From Dimargaris cristalligena (Eukaryota > Kickxellomycota > Dimargaritomycetes > Dimargaritales > Dimargaritaceae), in contig JANBQC010000144.1 in NCBI GenBank assembly GCA_027576995.1, forward strand, positions 3,957 through 51,943: 47,987 nt of DNA. Reading direction: 5' to 3'. Each line of letters starts with the position of its first letter. Positions within the stretch are counted from its first letter, which is position 1. Below the pieces are notes generated by a model, which did not search any database, was not told where the DNA came from, and worked only from the letters and a program-made list of their open reading frames with translations. The position numbers and the translations under genes were made by a program. This document shows positions 19,190 to 29,419 of this stretch, piece by piece.

Positions 19190-22100
19190 TTAGCTTATCA
19201 TGGCTCGACATTCGAGGCAAATGGTGAGCTGGCCTCTGGGAATCACCGAAGCGGCCTGGGCCGCCTTCTGGGATCCCGCGGGCGGTGAATGGACCACTGC
19301 TGGACCCGAAAGTACGACATCGAACGTATGCACATTCGCACTTTGGCAGTTCGGACAGCTCAGCGGGGGTGACGATGATAGTGGCGGTGACCCGGTTGAT
19401 CCCGGCCCTGGTCTTTTTCCTGAAACCGCTGACGTACCGGTGGGGGGACTACGACCACTTGTGCCCGTATTTTTCGTAGGGGGTTTCGTTTGCGGTGTGG
19501 TGGTGGTCATGGTCGGGAGCGGAGGGACGGCGGGGGGGAAAAGGCCACTCGCCGCGGGCCTGGATTTCGACCGGGAAGGGGGTCGGGGCAGCAGATTTGG
19601 TACCGTTGACGTTGCCGGAGGCGATGGTGAGGGGCTGGATACGTTCGCCGAGGTCAGCGATTTACGCAGGGATGATGATAGCGTAGTCGTAAAGCGGGGG
19701 CGTCGGGCATCTGCCGATGCTGATGCCAATGCCGATAACGACAGCGTCGCCGGAGGTTCGGATGATAATTGAATTTCGGCGACGGAGTGGGTGGAATAGC
19801 CACTCGATGACCGTCGTCGCTGGAACAACGTACTGGCACTAGTCATTGGAGTAGTTCCGGGTCCGCCCTTTTGGGCAAACGATTCCGACCGGTGGGACTG
19901 GTGGTGGGACTGAGACTGCGACTTGGAATGGGAATAAGAATGCGGAGGAGGGGGAAGTGGAGGGGGCGAGTGAGGGCCGTTATCTCCGGCGGACATGAGC
20001 GGACGCACGATCCCTTCGGGGGTACTTTGCATCGACGCTAGACTGGAGGTGGAAAGGCCCGCACGTTGGTAAAACCGACCGCTGGAGGATTTAACGGAGG
20101 CTGCGTAACGACTGGTCCACTTCGAATTGTATTTTGATCCCCCTTCACTTCTCCCTCCGGTACCGGGGCCGGTGGTGATTTCACTGTCGGACGCCATACC
20201 TTCTGAGTCCGAGTTGGACTCATAGGCGCTACTATCCCCCCGGTCCCTCTGCCCTGCCGGACCGTCGTCCTTTTCGCCGGGTACCGGACCCCGGAGACTA
20301 GTTTGACCAGGTAACGTGGTAGAACGACGCCGCACCATGGGGCCGTGGACGGGGGGTGCTTCACTTTGGTGGCGGGCCCGACTCGAGTTCTTCTTTTTGG
20401 TTAACCCGAAGAACTCAAAAATTGAAGGAGTGGCGAATCGGTTCGTGGATTCTACCGATGTACGGCCGTGTACGAGGACGGGGGGGTCATTAGTAGTAAT
20501 GGTAGGGGTGGTGAAAGGTTCGACAGCAGCAGCGACGGCGGCCGTGGCGTTTTTCGGGGGAAGGGGGTCCGGCTGAGGGGCCAAGGCAACATCGGATATA
20601 TTGGCCGAAGCGGGGGCCGTTTGGGACTTAGGCGGCCCGGGTGGCCGGGGAACACTACTACCACCCCCGCCTAAACTGAGGCCCGATAGTACACTCTGGG
20701 TACTGGTATTAGGGTTGACCCCTAAGCGACTGGATCCCCCGTTATAAGCGAGCGTGGTGGTGGCCCGACTAATACTACTGCCACTTCCACCGCCCGTCGG
20801 GACGATGGACGTTTTACTCCGCGGAATTAAACGTTGTTGGGCCTTCATGATATCACCCTCGGGACGCGTATCGCAGCGGTATACCCGAATGACCCCATCG
20901 TAACCGGCGGTGATGATAATGTCTTGGTTAATGGCGCCGGATTGGGGCAGATTAGCGGCCGAGCCTGGGGGATCGGGTCCAATGTGCAGCGACCGGATCG
21001 TACCGCCGCCACCCCCACCCGGGCGACTGCCGTTGAGCTGGGAATAAATCGCCGATCGCTCGGAAGCATCATCGGGGGTGGCGATATCCGACGCGGGCGC
21101 ACCACCACCACCGCCCGTGGTAGAGGAACCCAACTGACTCATGCTGAGGGAACTGGGGCCGCTGTAGATATTAGTTCGACAACTCCGGACACTCTGGCCA
21201 CTACCAATGACCGCCTGGTTGGAGAAAATGGAGTCGTGGTGCTGTGACAGCCACTGGACCGTTTCGGGTGGGGCAAAAATGGCCGCGGTAACGATGGAAT
21301 GGCCGCCACCGGCGAACCATTCGATACCCACCTGGTCCCGGTCGCGCCGTTTAAACGCTCCTCCGCCGGCGTTGGAACTGAGGAGCATGGGGGCCTGGGT
21401 GTAATACACACTATCCTGGTAGACCGTCTTGTGCACAATGGAAGGCTGGGTGTCCCAAATGTAGATGTTATGGTCTTCGGACCCGCAAATAATACGCTTG
21501 CCGTCGGGGCTGAAGGTAGCCCGGATCTGGCTGCTGTTATTCACGTGACCCTTATACTTGCGCTCCAGTGATTTGTCCTTCATGTTGTACAAGCGGATGC
21601 GCGAATCGTTGGACGTAATCAAAAGCTTATCTTCCCCAAACGAAGCGGACGGGATAGCCTGGATGCCGGTGATTTTGTGGCCACGGGCATTGCGGCCGCG
21701 CGTAGACCGCACCTGGATTTGGGTGTGATATTTTAGACCATCGGTTTCGTAAAAGACGCATAGGCCCCGGTGACTACCCGCCGCGACGATGGTACCCTCC
21801 TTGGAAGCGAACCCCACGGCGGTAATCAAATGGCCGTCGGGCAACTCGGTCCACGAGGCCACTTTTTTTTCGGGAATGTTCCACAGCCGCACTTTGCCGT
21901 CTAACGAGCCGGACAAGAAAAAGCGGTCATCCCGGGGATGAAAAGCGATAGAGGTGACGAAATCAATGTGGTGGAAACAGCACAGGCATTCCTGCCGACT
22001 AATGTGCCACAAACGGACCGTTTTGTCCATGGAGGAGGAGAGTAGGAAATCGTGTTTGGACCAGGAGAGGTCGAGGATGTCCCGGGTATGTCCGTGGTAC

Positions 22101-23380
22101 TCGCGGTAAGGCGCGTCTTCGAAAATGCTGAAGGAGTCGGTTGAGGGAATCTGGGAGTCCGAAGTCTCCGAGTCCCCGGGGAAGGCTGACTCGGACGGGG
22201 CCGTGTAGGGGGTTTCTGACTCCGGATTCGTACGGATGGAGTGGGTATCGGATGCTTTGAGGTTATCGAAACTGGGCACACCGGCCAAAGGATGGTTAGA
22301 GGTCGACGGACCGTGGGAGGGATCCCGCAAACGCCAGACCCGCACCACACTACCCTGCCCCCCACTGGCCAAGTATTTACCATTTTGGCTGAATTTCAAG
22401 CAAAAGACGGCTTCGGGTAAGGCATGGCCACCGGGGTGCGAGAGAGAAGGGCGGGGCGACGCCCCCGGCGAGCGAATCAGGGATGAATTCGAGAGGTTGG
22501 CGTTTGTCGTGATGCCTCCGGGTATGGAGGTGCGCATCACCCGGCCCGGGGGCGCGCTAGGGTGGGAGGAGGCGTTTGAACCGACCCGGGACCGATTGAC
22601 ACAGGATGTATCGATGGTCAGAGAACCGGTGCTGGTGTTGGTGGCGGCCCCTTTTTGAGCGGGCGAGGTAGGACCTCCCCCGACACTTCCCGCAATGGAC
22701 GGGGCATAGCGCGACGACCGCGGGGACAGGTTCACGGCGGCCGGCCAGTCGAAGATGGGATTGAGCTGTTGGGCCAAAAAGAGGCGATTCAATAAGCGGG
22801 TGTTTTTATGACGCGACCGCACCCGCAGGTACTGAATGGTGCCGTCAATCCGAACCCCCGTGCGCGAACCGGGTCCACTTTGGGTTCCCCCCACCCGTTC
22901 GTGTCCCGCGGCGTGGCTGGATGGGGAATGGGTGCCGGAATGGCCGCTCTCACGGGTGTCGGTTCGGTATAAGCTAGTCAATGAAGAGTACGGTTGCTGC
23001 TGCTGCTGTTGGGCCGACTGCGGGGCACCGGGTTTGTTGAAATTGGGTAATAGTCGGTCTAGGAACTTTATGGGTCCGAACGACCGGTTCATTTTACGCC
23101 GCTCGTCGGGACTAGCGGCCGGGGGTGGGGCAGCGGTGGGAAGTGCCGGGGGCTCCGGGGAGCGCTGGGTAGTGTTGGCCAGGTCGGTCGCGGGGTTCCG
23201 GCGGCTCCCACCCACCGCGCCCGGAGTACTCCCCATGCCGGCAATATCGACATGCGAGGTACCGACGGTGGACCTGGAGGAGGTGTCTTGGAGGGAATCC
23301 CGGGCAGTTGAGAGTGGGGAAGCGGGGTCGGAAGCAGGGGAAAGTACCTCAAGGCCGGGGCTGGCTAGGTGGAGAGCCAT
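19190..23380 (-). CDS. WDR44 (Rab11-binding)-like WD40-repeat protein with C-terminal CxxC/CxxC motif
   Basis: Single exon, 1396 aa; first ATG at 23380 (MALHLASPGLEVL). The N-terminal ~300 residues are disordered with a Gln tract (about residue 123-130). The WD40 propeller starts near residue 324 (AVFCLKFSQNGKYLASGG). A ~70-residue insertion precedes the strongest repeats: EYHGHTRDILDLSWSKHD at ~426, DKTVRLWHISRQECLCCF, FVTSIAFHPRDDRFFLSGSL, then ITGIQAIP and FSPDGKRIICGSEDHNIYIW. It closes at ~819-835 (IITAGYDGVIRVYRCD) after a long Gly/Ser insertion. The HxGxxxDLSWSK...SMDKTVRLWH and HPRDDRFF.SGSLDGK.RLW pattern is diagnostic of WDR44-type proteins, which bind Rab11 and act in endosome/exocytic traffic (family knowledge). 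The C-terminus carries CPNC (~1341) and CLEC (~1386), a possible zinc ribbon. Confidence 0.85.
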   Translation of the reverse strand: MALHLASPGLEVLSPASDPASPLSTARDSLQDTSSRSTVGTSHVDIAGMGSTPGAVGGSRRNPATDLANTTQRSPEPPALPTAAPPPAASPDERRKMNRSFGPIKFLDRLLPNFNKPGAPQSAQQQQQQPYSSLTSLYRTDTRESGHSGTHSPSSHAAGHERVGGTQSGPGSRTGVRIDGTIQYLRVRSRHKNTRLLNRLFLAQQLNPIFDWPAAVNLSPRSSRYAPSIAGSVGGGPTSPAQKGAATNTSTGSLTIDTSCVNRSRVGSNASSHPSAPPGRVMRTSIPGGITTNANLSNSSLIRSPGASPRPSLSHPGGHALPEAVFCLKFSQNGKYLASGGQGSVVRVWRLRDPSHGPSTSNHPLAGVPSFDNLKASDTHSIRTNPESETPYTAPSESAFPGDSETSDSQIPSTDSFSIFEDAPYREYHGHTRDILDLSWSKHDFLLSSSMDKTVRLWHISRQECLCCFHHIDFVTSIAFHPRDDRFFLSGSLDGKVRLWNIPEKKVASWTELPDGHLITAVGFASKEGTIVAAGSHRGLCVFYETDGLKYHTQIQVRSTRGRNARGHKITGIQAIPSASFGEDKLLITSNDSRIRLYNMKDKSLERKYKGHVNNSSQIRATFSPDGKRIICGSEDHNIYIWDTQPSIVHKTVYQDSVYYTQAPMLLSSNAGGGAFKRRDRDQVGIEWFAGGGHSIVTAAIFAPPETVQWLSQHHDSIFSNQAVIGSGQSVRSCRTNIYSGPSSLSMSQLGSSTTGGGGGAPASDIATPDDASERSAIYSQLNGSRPGGGGGGTIRSLHIGPDPPGSAANLPQSGAINQDIIITAGYDGVIRVYRCDTRPEGDIMKAQQRLIPRSKTSIVPTGGGSGSSISRATTTLAYNGGSSRLGVNPNTSTQSVLSGLSLGGGGSSVPRPPGPPKSQTAPASANISDVALAPQPDPLPPKNATAAVAAAVEPFTTPTITTNDPPVLVHGRTSVESTNRFATPSIFEFFGLTKKKNSSRARHQSEAPPVHGPMVRRRSTTLPGQTSLRGPVPGEKDDGPAGQRDRGDSSAYESNSDSEGMASDSEITTGPGTGGRSEGGSKYNSKWTSRYAASVKSSSGRFYQRAGLSTSSLASMQSTPEGIVRPLMSAGDNGPHSPPPLPPPPHSYSHSKSQSQSHHQSHRSESFAQKGGPGTTPMTSASTLFQRRRSSSGYSTHSVAEIQLSSEPPATLSLSALASASADARRPRFTTTLSSSLRKSLTSANVSSPSPSPPATSTVPNLLPRPPSRSKSRPAASGLFPPAVPPLPTMTTTTPQTKPPTKNTGTSGRSPPTGTSAVSGKRPGPGSTGSPPLSSSPPLSCPNCQSANVHTFDVVLSGPAVVHSPPAGSQKAAQAASVIPRGQLTICLECRAMIS

Positions 23381-24138
23381 GGGCAAACGCAGGTCAAACG
23401 ATAGGCAAGGAACCGAGGAGGAGGGCGTACAGTTTGTAGTAGATTGACCTGAAACAAAAAGTGGACATAAATATATATATATAGAGATATATAAACTGTG
23501 GAATGAACTAGGGTGAGACTAAGGGAAGAGAAGGGTACGGAGGAGTTTTAAGTGCATTGCGGGAGGGCAATGGCCAAGGAAGGAGGGGGAAGAGAGAGAG
23601 GGGGCCATAAGAGTGGATGGCCTAAGAAAGGGTGAAAGAGAGAGGGAGAGAGAGACGCACCAAGGTGATAAAGACTTTTTGCTTCATGAGCAGCCCAGAG
23701 TCACAGAACTTCGTCACCCACGCCAATTCCTCGTGTAACTCAACTCTACGCTATTGCTGCTCCACCGCGCCTATACAACGTCCTTAATTAGTATGCCCAG
23801 AAATTGGGTTAGCCTTGGCAATATCCCTAATAATTTGCGCAAGCCTTGGCCAAATTTAGGGTTGCGGCGGGTTGATTTCCTCCTGACCCGGCGCATGTGG
23901 AACAACTGCACCATGAGCCAGGCCGACACTGTGGTAGAGCTAGTACCTCAATTGTCTACTGTAGTTGCCCTATATTCCCAATATTCCTCTATTCGACCTT
24001 GAGGGTGTATTCTACTCCGAAATTCCGGACTACATGCCCGTGCATAAGCAACTACCCCATAACCGGTATTGACAGGGTCAATGTCCAAAAAGCCGATAAA
24101 TCGGGGTGATGATGACGATGGCGGCGACACTACGCCTC

Positions 24139-24159
24139 TATCTCTCTCTCTCTCTCTCT
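24139..24159. repeat. (CT)n microsatellite
   Basis: About ten CT units on the plus strand. Confidence 0.9.
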
Positions 24160-24698
24160 GTTTATACCCCACCCCTAGTCCACCTGCATCTACCCCGACA
24201 AAGTACCTCATTTTCCTATCTACATTTGTAATTAGAGCTGATCGACTTGCGCGATTATTGCCGCTAATTTGACGAAGCATCTGTAGCCCAGGAGGTGGAG
24301 ATTTGGCGAATGCTGGGCATCTGGCACTTCGCTTAGGTGGACTTAATGGGAGTGCCAACTATGGCCAGACCCAAACGCACCTACCTATGTCGTTAAGTTT
24401 ACTTTGCATTAGTCTATTTATAGCTTTATTTAGAACCCCCCTCCAAATACTAACCAATTCCCCACCATACAATCATCGCCCCAGCAAAGACATACATAGT
24501 CCACTTCACAGTTCAGACATCCCCCCAGTGGACACCATAGAATCGAAAACTGCGGTATCGAAAATCCAATGGTTATTTGTATTGTTTGAACTCCACGAAT
24601 TCGCCAAGCATGCAAATATGCTCAATAGGAGGGGGGCGGGTGCCCCTAGAAGCCATTGGACTGTTGGGGAACGTTCCCAAGGGTCATTCAGAGGATAC

Positions 24699-24842
24699 AG
24701 CGTCCCTTTCCCCGTGCTCCTTCAAATATTTGGACATTTGTTTAGTCCGCCCCACCACTCTGGCCCGGTTTGTGGATGGGCCCACTTCCGCCAGTTACAG
24801 TTGCTAAATATCCCCCGCTATACTAGCCGTTGTCGATACTGG
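24699..24842 (+). pseudogene. F-box-like coding relic
   Basis: The plus frame reads SVPFPVLLQIFGHLFSPP, then ~5 residues, then VCGWAHFRQLQLLNIPRYTS. This fits the F-box pattern (P-x3-L-x2-IF-x2-L ... VC-x2-W-x3-RQL ... P-x-x-Y) found in Skp1-binding subunits of SCF ubiquitin ligases. It sits in a 219-codon open frame whose other parts look non-coding, and no downstream substrate domain or exon structure is evident. I read it as a decayed fragment; a chance match is possible. Confidence 0.35.
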
Positions 24843-25119
24843 CCGAGCTACCAAACCTCCCCCTCCCCCCTAAATACATTCCATATGGCTACTTTTAGTT
24901 ATCTTTACACTTTCATTTCCAATTGCCAAGATCTAATAAATAAAGCGGCGAGTAGTAACTAAACAGTCGAAATAGAGCCAGCGCCATAGTGCCAAGGGTG
25001 TAAAATGAAAAATTAAATAGTCCCAACCATGATTACCATCTACACCAGAACATCCCAAACCAAAGCATGACCAATAGAGAGCCACCAGCACCTTGGTGGT
25101 CTATTACCCGACCAGCACA

Positions 25120-25122
<3 letters not shown>

Positions 25123-25151
<29 letters not shown>
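25123..25151. repeat. (CT)n microsatellite in the 3' flank of the pantothenate kinase gene
   Basis: About 14 CT units, ending ~35 bases from the stop codon at 25186. Confidence 0.9.
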
Positions 25152-25157
<6 letters not shown>

Positions 25158-25185
25158 ACTTGCTAGCATTACTAAATTTTTTGGC

Positions 25186-28068
25186 TTAGTCGGATGCTGT
25201 ATCAGCCGGCTCTTCGAATATACAAATGGCATCGTAAATTTCCGCTCCTAGTGCCTGGGCCGTCATGTCATTTTTAAACACCGCCAGTTTCAGCGAATCA
25301 CAGCGGAACTGGGCCCGGAAATTCGTGTGAATAGCCCGGCCCATCCCTTCGAGAATAACCAGATCCACGTCTTGGCAGGCGTCCACCAGGTCTTCGTTAA
25401 GGCGCGCCAGGTCCAAGCAAGGGGTGGCGTTGCCCGTGCCCATGACTTCCAGTCGGTAAGTCTCCAGGTAGTCATTCAATTCGGGCACCAGGGCCCGGGC
25501 TTGCTCCAGGGTATCCACCAGTTCGTCGGCCGTCACGTCGTTGACCGCCGGGTAAGAGTTACACGCAATAATCACCCGGATGCCCTGCTGGAGTAGGAAT
25601 AGCGCCAAGGGAAGCATACCCAAGACGATATCGGCCCCGCTGTTGTCGACGAATAGAACCGCTTTATGGTAGGGCGGCGACGATAGTGACGACGACGATG
25701 ATGATGATGATGATGACGATGATAGGGAATGGGGCGGGGAAGTTTGCGCTGAGTCAGCCACAGTCTTGGTCTCGGACCCCAGCTTCGCGAATTTGCGGAT
25801 AAAGTCCCGCCGATTATCGTAAATGGCATGGCGGTGCACATGTCCTTTGGCCGACGTGAAGTCGAGTTCCCCCTTTTCCATGAGTTCCACAATGGCATTG
25901 GATCCCCAATCGAACATATTCCCGGCCAAGGCGTTTTCAATAAGGACATCCACCCGGCTCGCCAGGTCCGTAATCGTGTTGACATCGGCCCACAGCCTCG
26001 GCAGGCTACGCAGCGCCAGACCCGTTTCCTTTTCCTTAATGGAGGCAAAAATGTCCCGGAACCCCACCTCCTGGAGACACTGTTCGCGCAGGGCCAAAAG
26101 GTGCCGGATGGTGATGGGGCCGTACGCCTGGGGCTGTTGGCGGAGGCGCTGGAGGTGGGCCCGGTAGATCTGGTCGAATTTCTGGCTCTTGAGGGTTGCG
26201 TCGGGATCCTGCTGGGCCTCGGCCCACTCGGCGGCCAGGGCCTTCATATGGGGCTGCCGGCGACTTAGCAAATCGATCCAGTATTCGTGGGCCTGGGGTG
26301 GGTTAAGATCCAAAGTATCTGGGTCGTACTTGTCGAGGGTCGCCAGCTGGGGGAAGGGCTTCAAAGACAGGAGGGCTTGGTCCAGGGTACCGTAGGCGCT
26401 CAGGGAACTATCGGCAATCGTACGGGACACGGTGAAGTTTTCGTAGAAGGAACCGGACCGGGACTTACGGTCCCGGCGTTTCAAGTAGGCCCCCATGGCG
26501 CCCAAGTAACCCTCGTGGCGGAGAAACAGGGCCTTCATGGTACCCTGGGACCAGAAATTGATGGCGTAGGACAACGTGTGCATGGTATCGGGGTGGCCCT
26601 GGATAAAAGACCCGCCGAAGTAAATGCGCTGCAGGTTGTGGATTTTGGCATTGAGGTAGGCAATTTGGCCAATGTTGTTACTCACCATGTACAGTAGCGA
26701 ACGGGAGATGTCGCTGTCGTTGAAGTTGGTGTCCGGGGTCAGTTGCTTACGGAACACCTTACCCATGGTGGAAGCAATGGTGGTGGATTTGAGGCCGATT
26801 TTACTGTAGCCTGCTCCGTAAATATCGCCGACTAACATGTCTACGTTTCGGTTGTCCCCGTGCTTGCTAAGCTCCAGCATCTCATCGAAGGTGCGGGCCT
26901 TGGTCAGAAGCGTGAGCAGGCCCCAGAGGGTACCCCCGCCCAAAGACGTACCGCTGATACGCTCGTACTGGTCGTTACCGGTGACTTTAAGTATGCTCAC
27001 ACCCGAACCAATATTGACTAGCATGTAGGGGTAAAGCTCTTTGGGCGTCTTTTGGAAGCACATGGGTGCCTCGTGGGAATAGGTGAATACCTCGTCCGAG
27101 ATTTGGGTAATGAAGAAGTTGAGGCCTAGGTTAGAGAATATATGGAAGAGGGTAATTGAAGAAGGGATTAGTCTAATAGGAGCTTCAGCGGGGGGTGACA
27201 ATTAGCTGGTTGATTTACACTGTAGTAGAAGTATGCTATATATATATTGGTCGGACAACTATGATTCCCAAGTATAAATACACGGATCAGACACTATACT
27301 CACCGGTAACGAGGCAACTCATTTCGTCCTCCTTTTGCAGAATAACACCAAGTCTTTCCACGAATCGTTTCTGGAAGAGATGGGCACCACCGCCGGTCGC
27401 CTTGAGAATGTGACGAGGTAGCGGTACATCTTCATCAAAACTTCCCCCGACCTCCGTTGTGGCATCAGTAGTAGTAGTAGTAGTAGTAGTAGTAGCAGTA
27501 GAAGTAGTAGGGGCCATTGGGAGAATGTTAGGATGCGTCGGGGTGGTAGGAGAAGCGGCCCCCGTGGAACTAGCGCTATCCCGGTCCTGGAGCAAATCTC
27601 CGATGAAATCGATACATTGGTCAATGTGATCGGTTTCGAACCAAGTGAAGTTGAGTCGTCCGCCGGGCGTGGACGGGTGCTGGGTAAAGTAGATAACTTT
27701 GGTTAAAGACCCGCCAATCTAGATAAAGGGCCAAGTAGGGTAAGCGGGAAAGTGTGGCTGGGTGAGTATATATATATATATATATATATATGCGAAGGTT
27801 GCCGGTGGGCGTAATGTCGAAGGGTATACCCGAATAGGCCTGTTGGTTGGTTAATCGGCGGGCCGAAATGGGTGTCGTGGTTTACTCGCTCTAGCCCCCT
27901 GTTCCAACTGACTGGGCCATGTGACTTGAGCGGGCTATGGAAGCTTAAGAGGGAGGTGCTTACGTCAACGGCGATGCTAGGGTTTCGTAGGTCTGGGTTG
28001 GGCAATGCAATGTGATGGGAGCCATTGGGACTGGGTCGTTCCTCATTGTAGTCGGTGGTTGAGTCCAT
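25186..28068 (-). CDS. PANK4: PANK4-type bifunctional protein: type II pantothenate kinase fused to DUF89 phosphatase, 3 exons
   Basis: Exon 1 28068..27964, exon 2 27718..27304, exon 3 27125..25186; 819 aa. The splices rebuild SIAVD|IGGSLTKVIYF (ATP-binding motif, residues 31-46) and CLVT|GLNFFITQ, both invariant in eukaryotic pantothenate kinases, so the model is firm. Kinase domain ~31-410: Glu167 in KEDEMSCL, VNIGSGVSI (210-218), Arg229 before ISGTSLGGG, GGSFIQGHP and LRHEGYLGAMGAYLK. DUF89 domain ~450-815: VDNSGADIVLG (666 on) and EGMGRAIHTN (~764), the metal and phosphate site of the 4'-phosphopantetheine phosphatase family. A poly-Thr tract (27466-27500) and a Ser run (near 25690-25725) are low-complexity inserts. 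It would act in CoA synthesis and in removal of (damaged) phosphopantetheine. Human PANK4 has lost the catalytic Glu and Arg; here both are present. Confidence 0.93.
27466..27500. repeat. Trinucleotide (AGT)n tract coding poly-Thr in the pantothenate kinase domain
   Basis: Tandem GTA/AGT units read as ACT codons on the minus strand, forming a Thr run inside a linker of the kinase domain just before the conserved KATGGGAH motif. Confidence 0.85.
27767..27791. repeat. (TA)n microsatellite within intron 1 of the PANK4-type gene
   Basis: About 12 TA units inside the 245-base intron 27963..27719. Confidence 0.9.
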
Positions 28069-28274
28069 GTGCCGGTGCAAGTAACCCGAAATAGATCTCT
28101 ATATACCTCTCTAATAAGTAAGCTAAGTGTACAAAATAAATAAAATTGATAGGAACGGAAAAGTGAAACCAGGGTGGTTATGGTAAGAAGGAGGAGTGAG
28201 CTATTCAGACGAAGCAGGAAAAAACGGCGGACTTGGACTTCCTATAAATGGCACACAGGGGCCGGTTGGATATT

Positions 28275-28300
28275 TATATATATATATATATATATATATT
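28275..28300. repeat. (TA)n microsatellite
   Basis: About 12 TA units, intergenic, upstream of the PANK4-type gene. Confidence 0.9.
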
Positions 28301-29402
28301 ATATTTCATACCCTAGGCCGATTGATTGGCTTCCTTTCTATTACTCATCCCTCCTCTCCTTCGTTGCGGGGAAATTCGGTGCAGCGGAGAACGGTTGGGG
28401 AACGGAAGCACATGTACCTATGTGCCCCTCACTGGTGTGATATATATATCTATGGCCTGATATTAGTCACCAGGGTAACTTCAGTCTGCCCAAAAACAGC
28501 GGCGTTGCCTCACTTCTCTCTTAACCACCACACCTGAAACGCTAGATAAGGTTCACAAGCACAAAAACAAACGTCGTATTATTTGGGGATTGGCTGGCGA
28601 CAATAGTCCGGCAGGCCCTTTAACCCAGTCACGCGCCCCCGTCCCTAACTACCCCACCCTTCCTTGCCACTTAGCGCCAGCGGCCTGGGAATGAACCTTG
28701 CGACGAGATGAGGGTATGTAATATGGTTCTCTCACTACACTAATACCGCTCATCCAGTCAGGTTAATTACCAATTATGAAAGCGAAACTTAGGCAGGTTC
28801 TCCTCCTTCCTTTACCCATATAACCACTAGATTACCCCTTTCCCAAATAGGCCTGTCCCATTAATATTTAACCAGGGGGGAGGGAGGGGTGGCACGATTT
28901 CCAAGCATGGGATGATTTGTGACCCCTCTCCTCAGCTGATCGAGCAAAGGCCACATGATTCCAAAGCTTAACTAAACCAATTAATCCATTTTATAAATCC
29001 CTTTCCGGATAGGGGCTAGTCTAAAATATAATACCATCTGGATTGTCATACTTAAAGGAATCCCCCCCCTTACAGGCACACACAGTCGTATAACCCTACT
29101 TTAATAAATCAGCCAACCCTTGAAATTACTTACATTCTATTAACGGACAACCGAATTAAGTAATCGATACCTCCCATACACTGCTCTACCTGCACTTGCT
29201 CGCCGCCAATCAACCAAAAAGGAGCTTATCCCACAACTTTTGGTGATAACTAGGCGCCTTCCCCTGGCAAATTATTTATTTACCTAGTCTGCCGCCCTAA
29301 TTGTAGTTTCCCTTGTAGTATTCCTTCGGGAATTACTGGCTTGCTTGCAACTTGACCCATCCGCTGGTGATTCCTACTTGACTCACTCATTCTATCTGCT
29401 TC

Positions 29403-29419
29403 ATATATATATATATATA
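29403..29419. repeat. (AT)n microsatellite
   Basis: About eight AT units, intergenic. Confidence 0.85.

Larger units (their letters stand above)
23381..25185. other. Spacer: promoter side of the WDR44-like gene, relic coding sequence, 3' flank of the pantothenate kinase gene
   Basis: AT tract near 23470-23490; purine-rich GA tracts at 23580-23660; CT microsatellites at 24139-24159 and 25123-25151. A plus-strand F-box-like relic (24699-24842) is listed separately. Another plus-strand frame at 23754-24002 contains LGLRRVDFLLTRRMWNNC and LVELVPQLS-like patterns faintly resembling leucine-rich repeats of F-box proteins, but too weak to call. Confidence 0.5.

Noticed and set aside
22836..23447. 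203-codon plus-strand frame opposite the WDR44-like N-terminus
   Set aside because: Antisense shadow of a GC-rich disordered region.
23948..24358. Minus-strand frame containing FLDIDPVNTGYGVV, reminiscent of the RuvC N-terminal motif
   Set aside because: Only about ten residues match, the rest is low complexity (GA repeat), and the region is the upstream side of another gene. I consider it coincidence.
24303..24962. 219-codon plus-strand frame as a whole gene
   Set aside because: It does not begin with ATG, and most of it has spacer-like composition. Only the F-box-like segment is worth noting.
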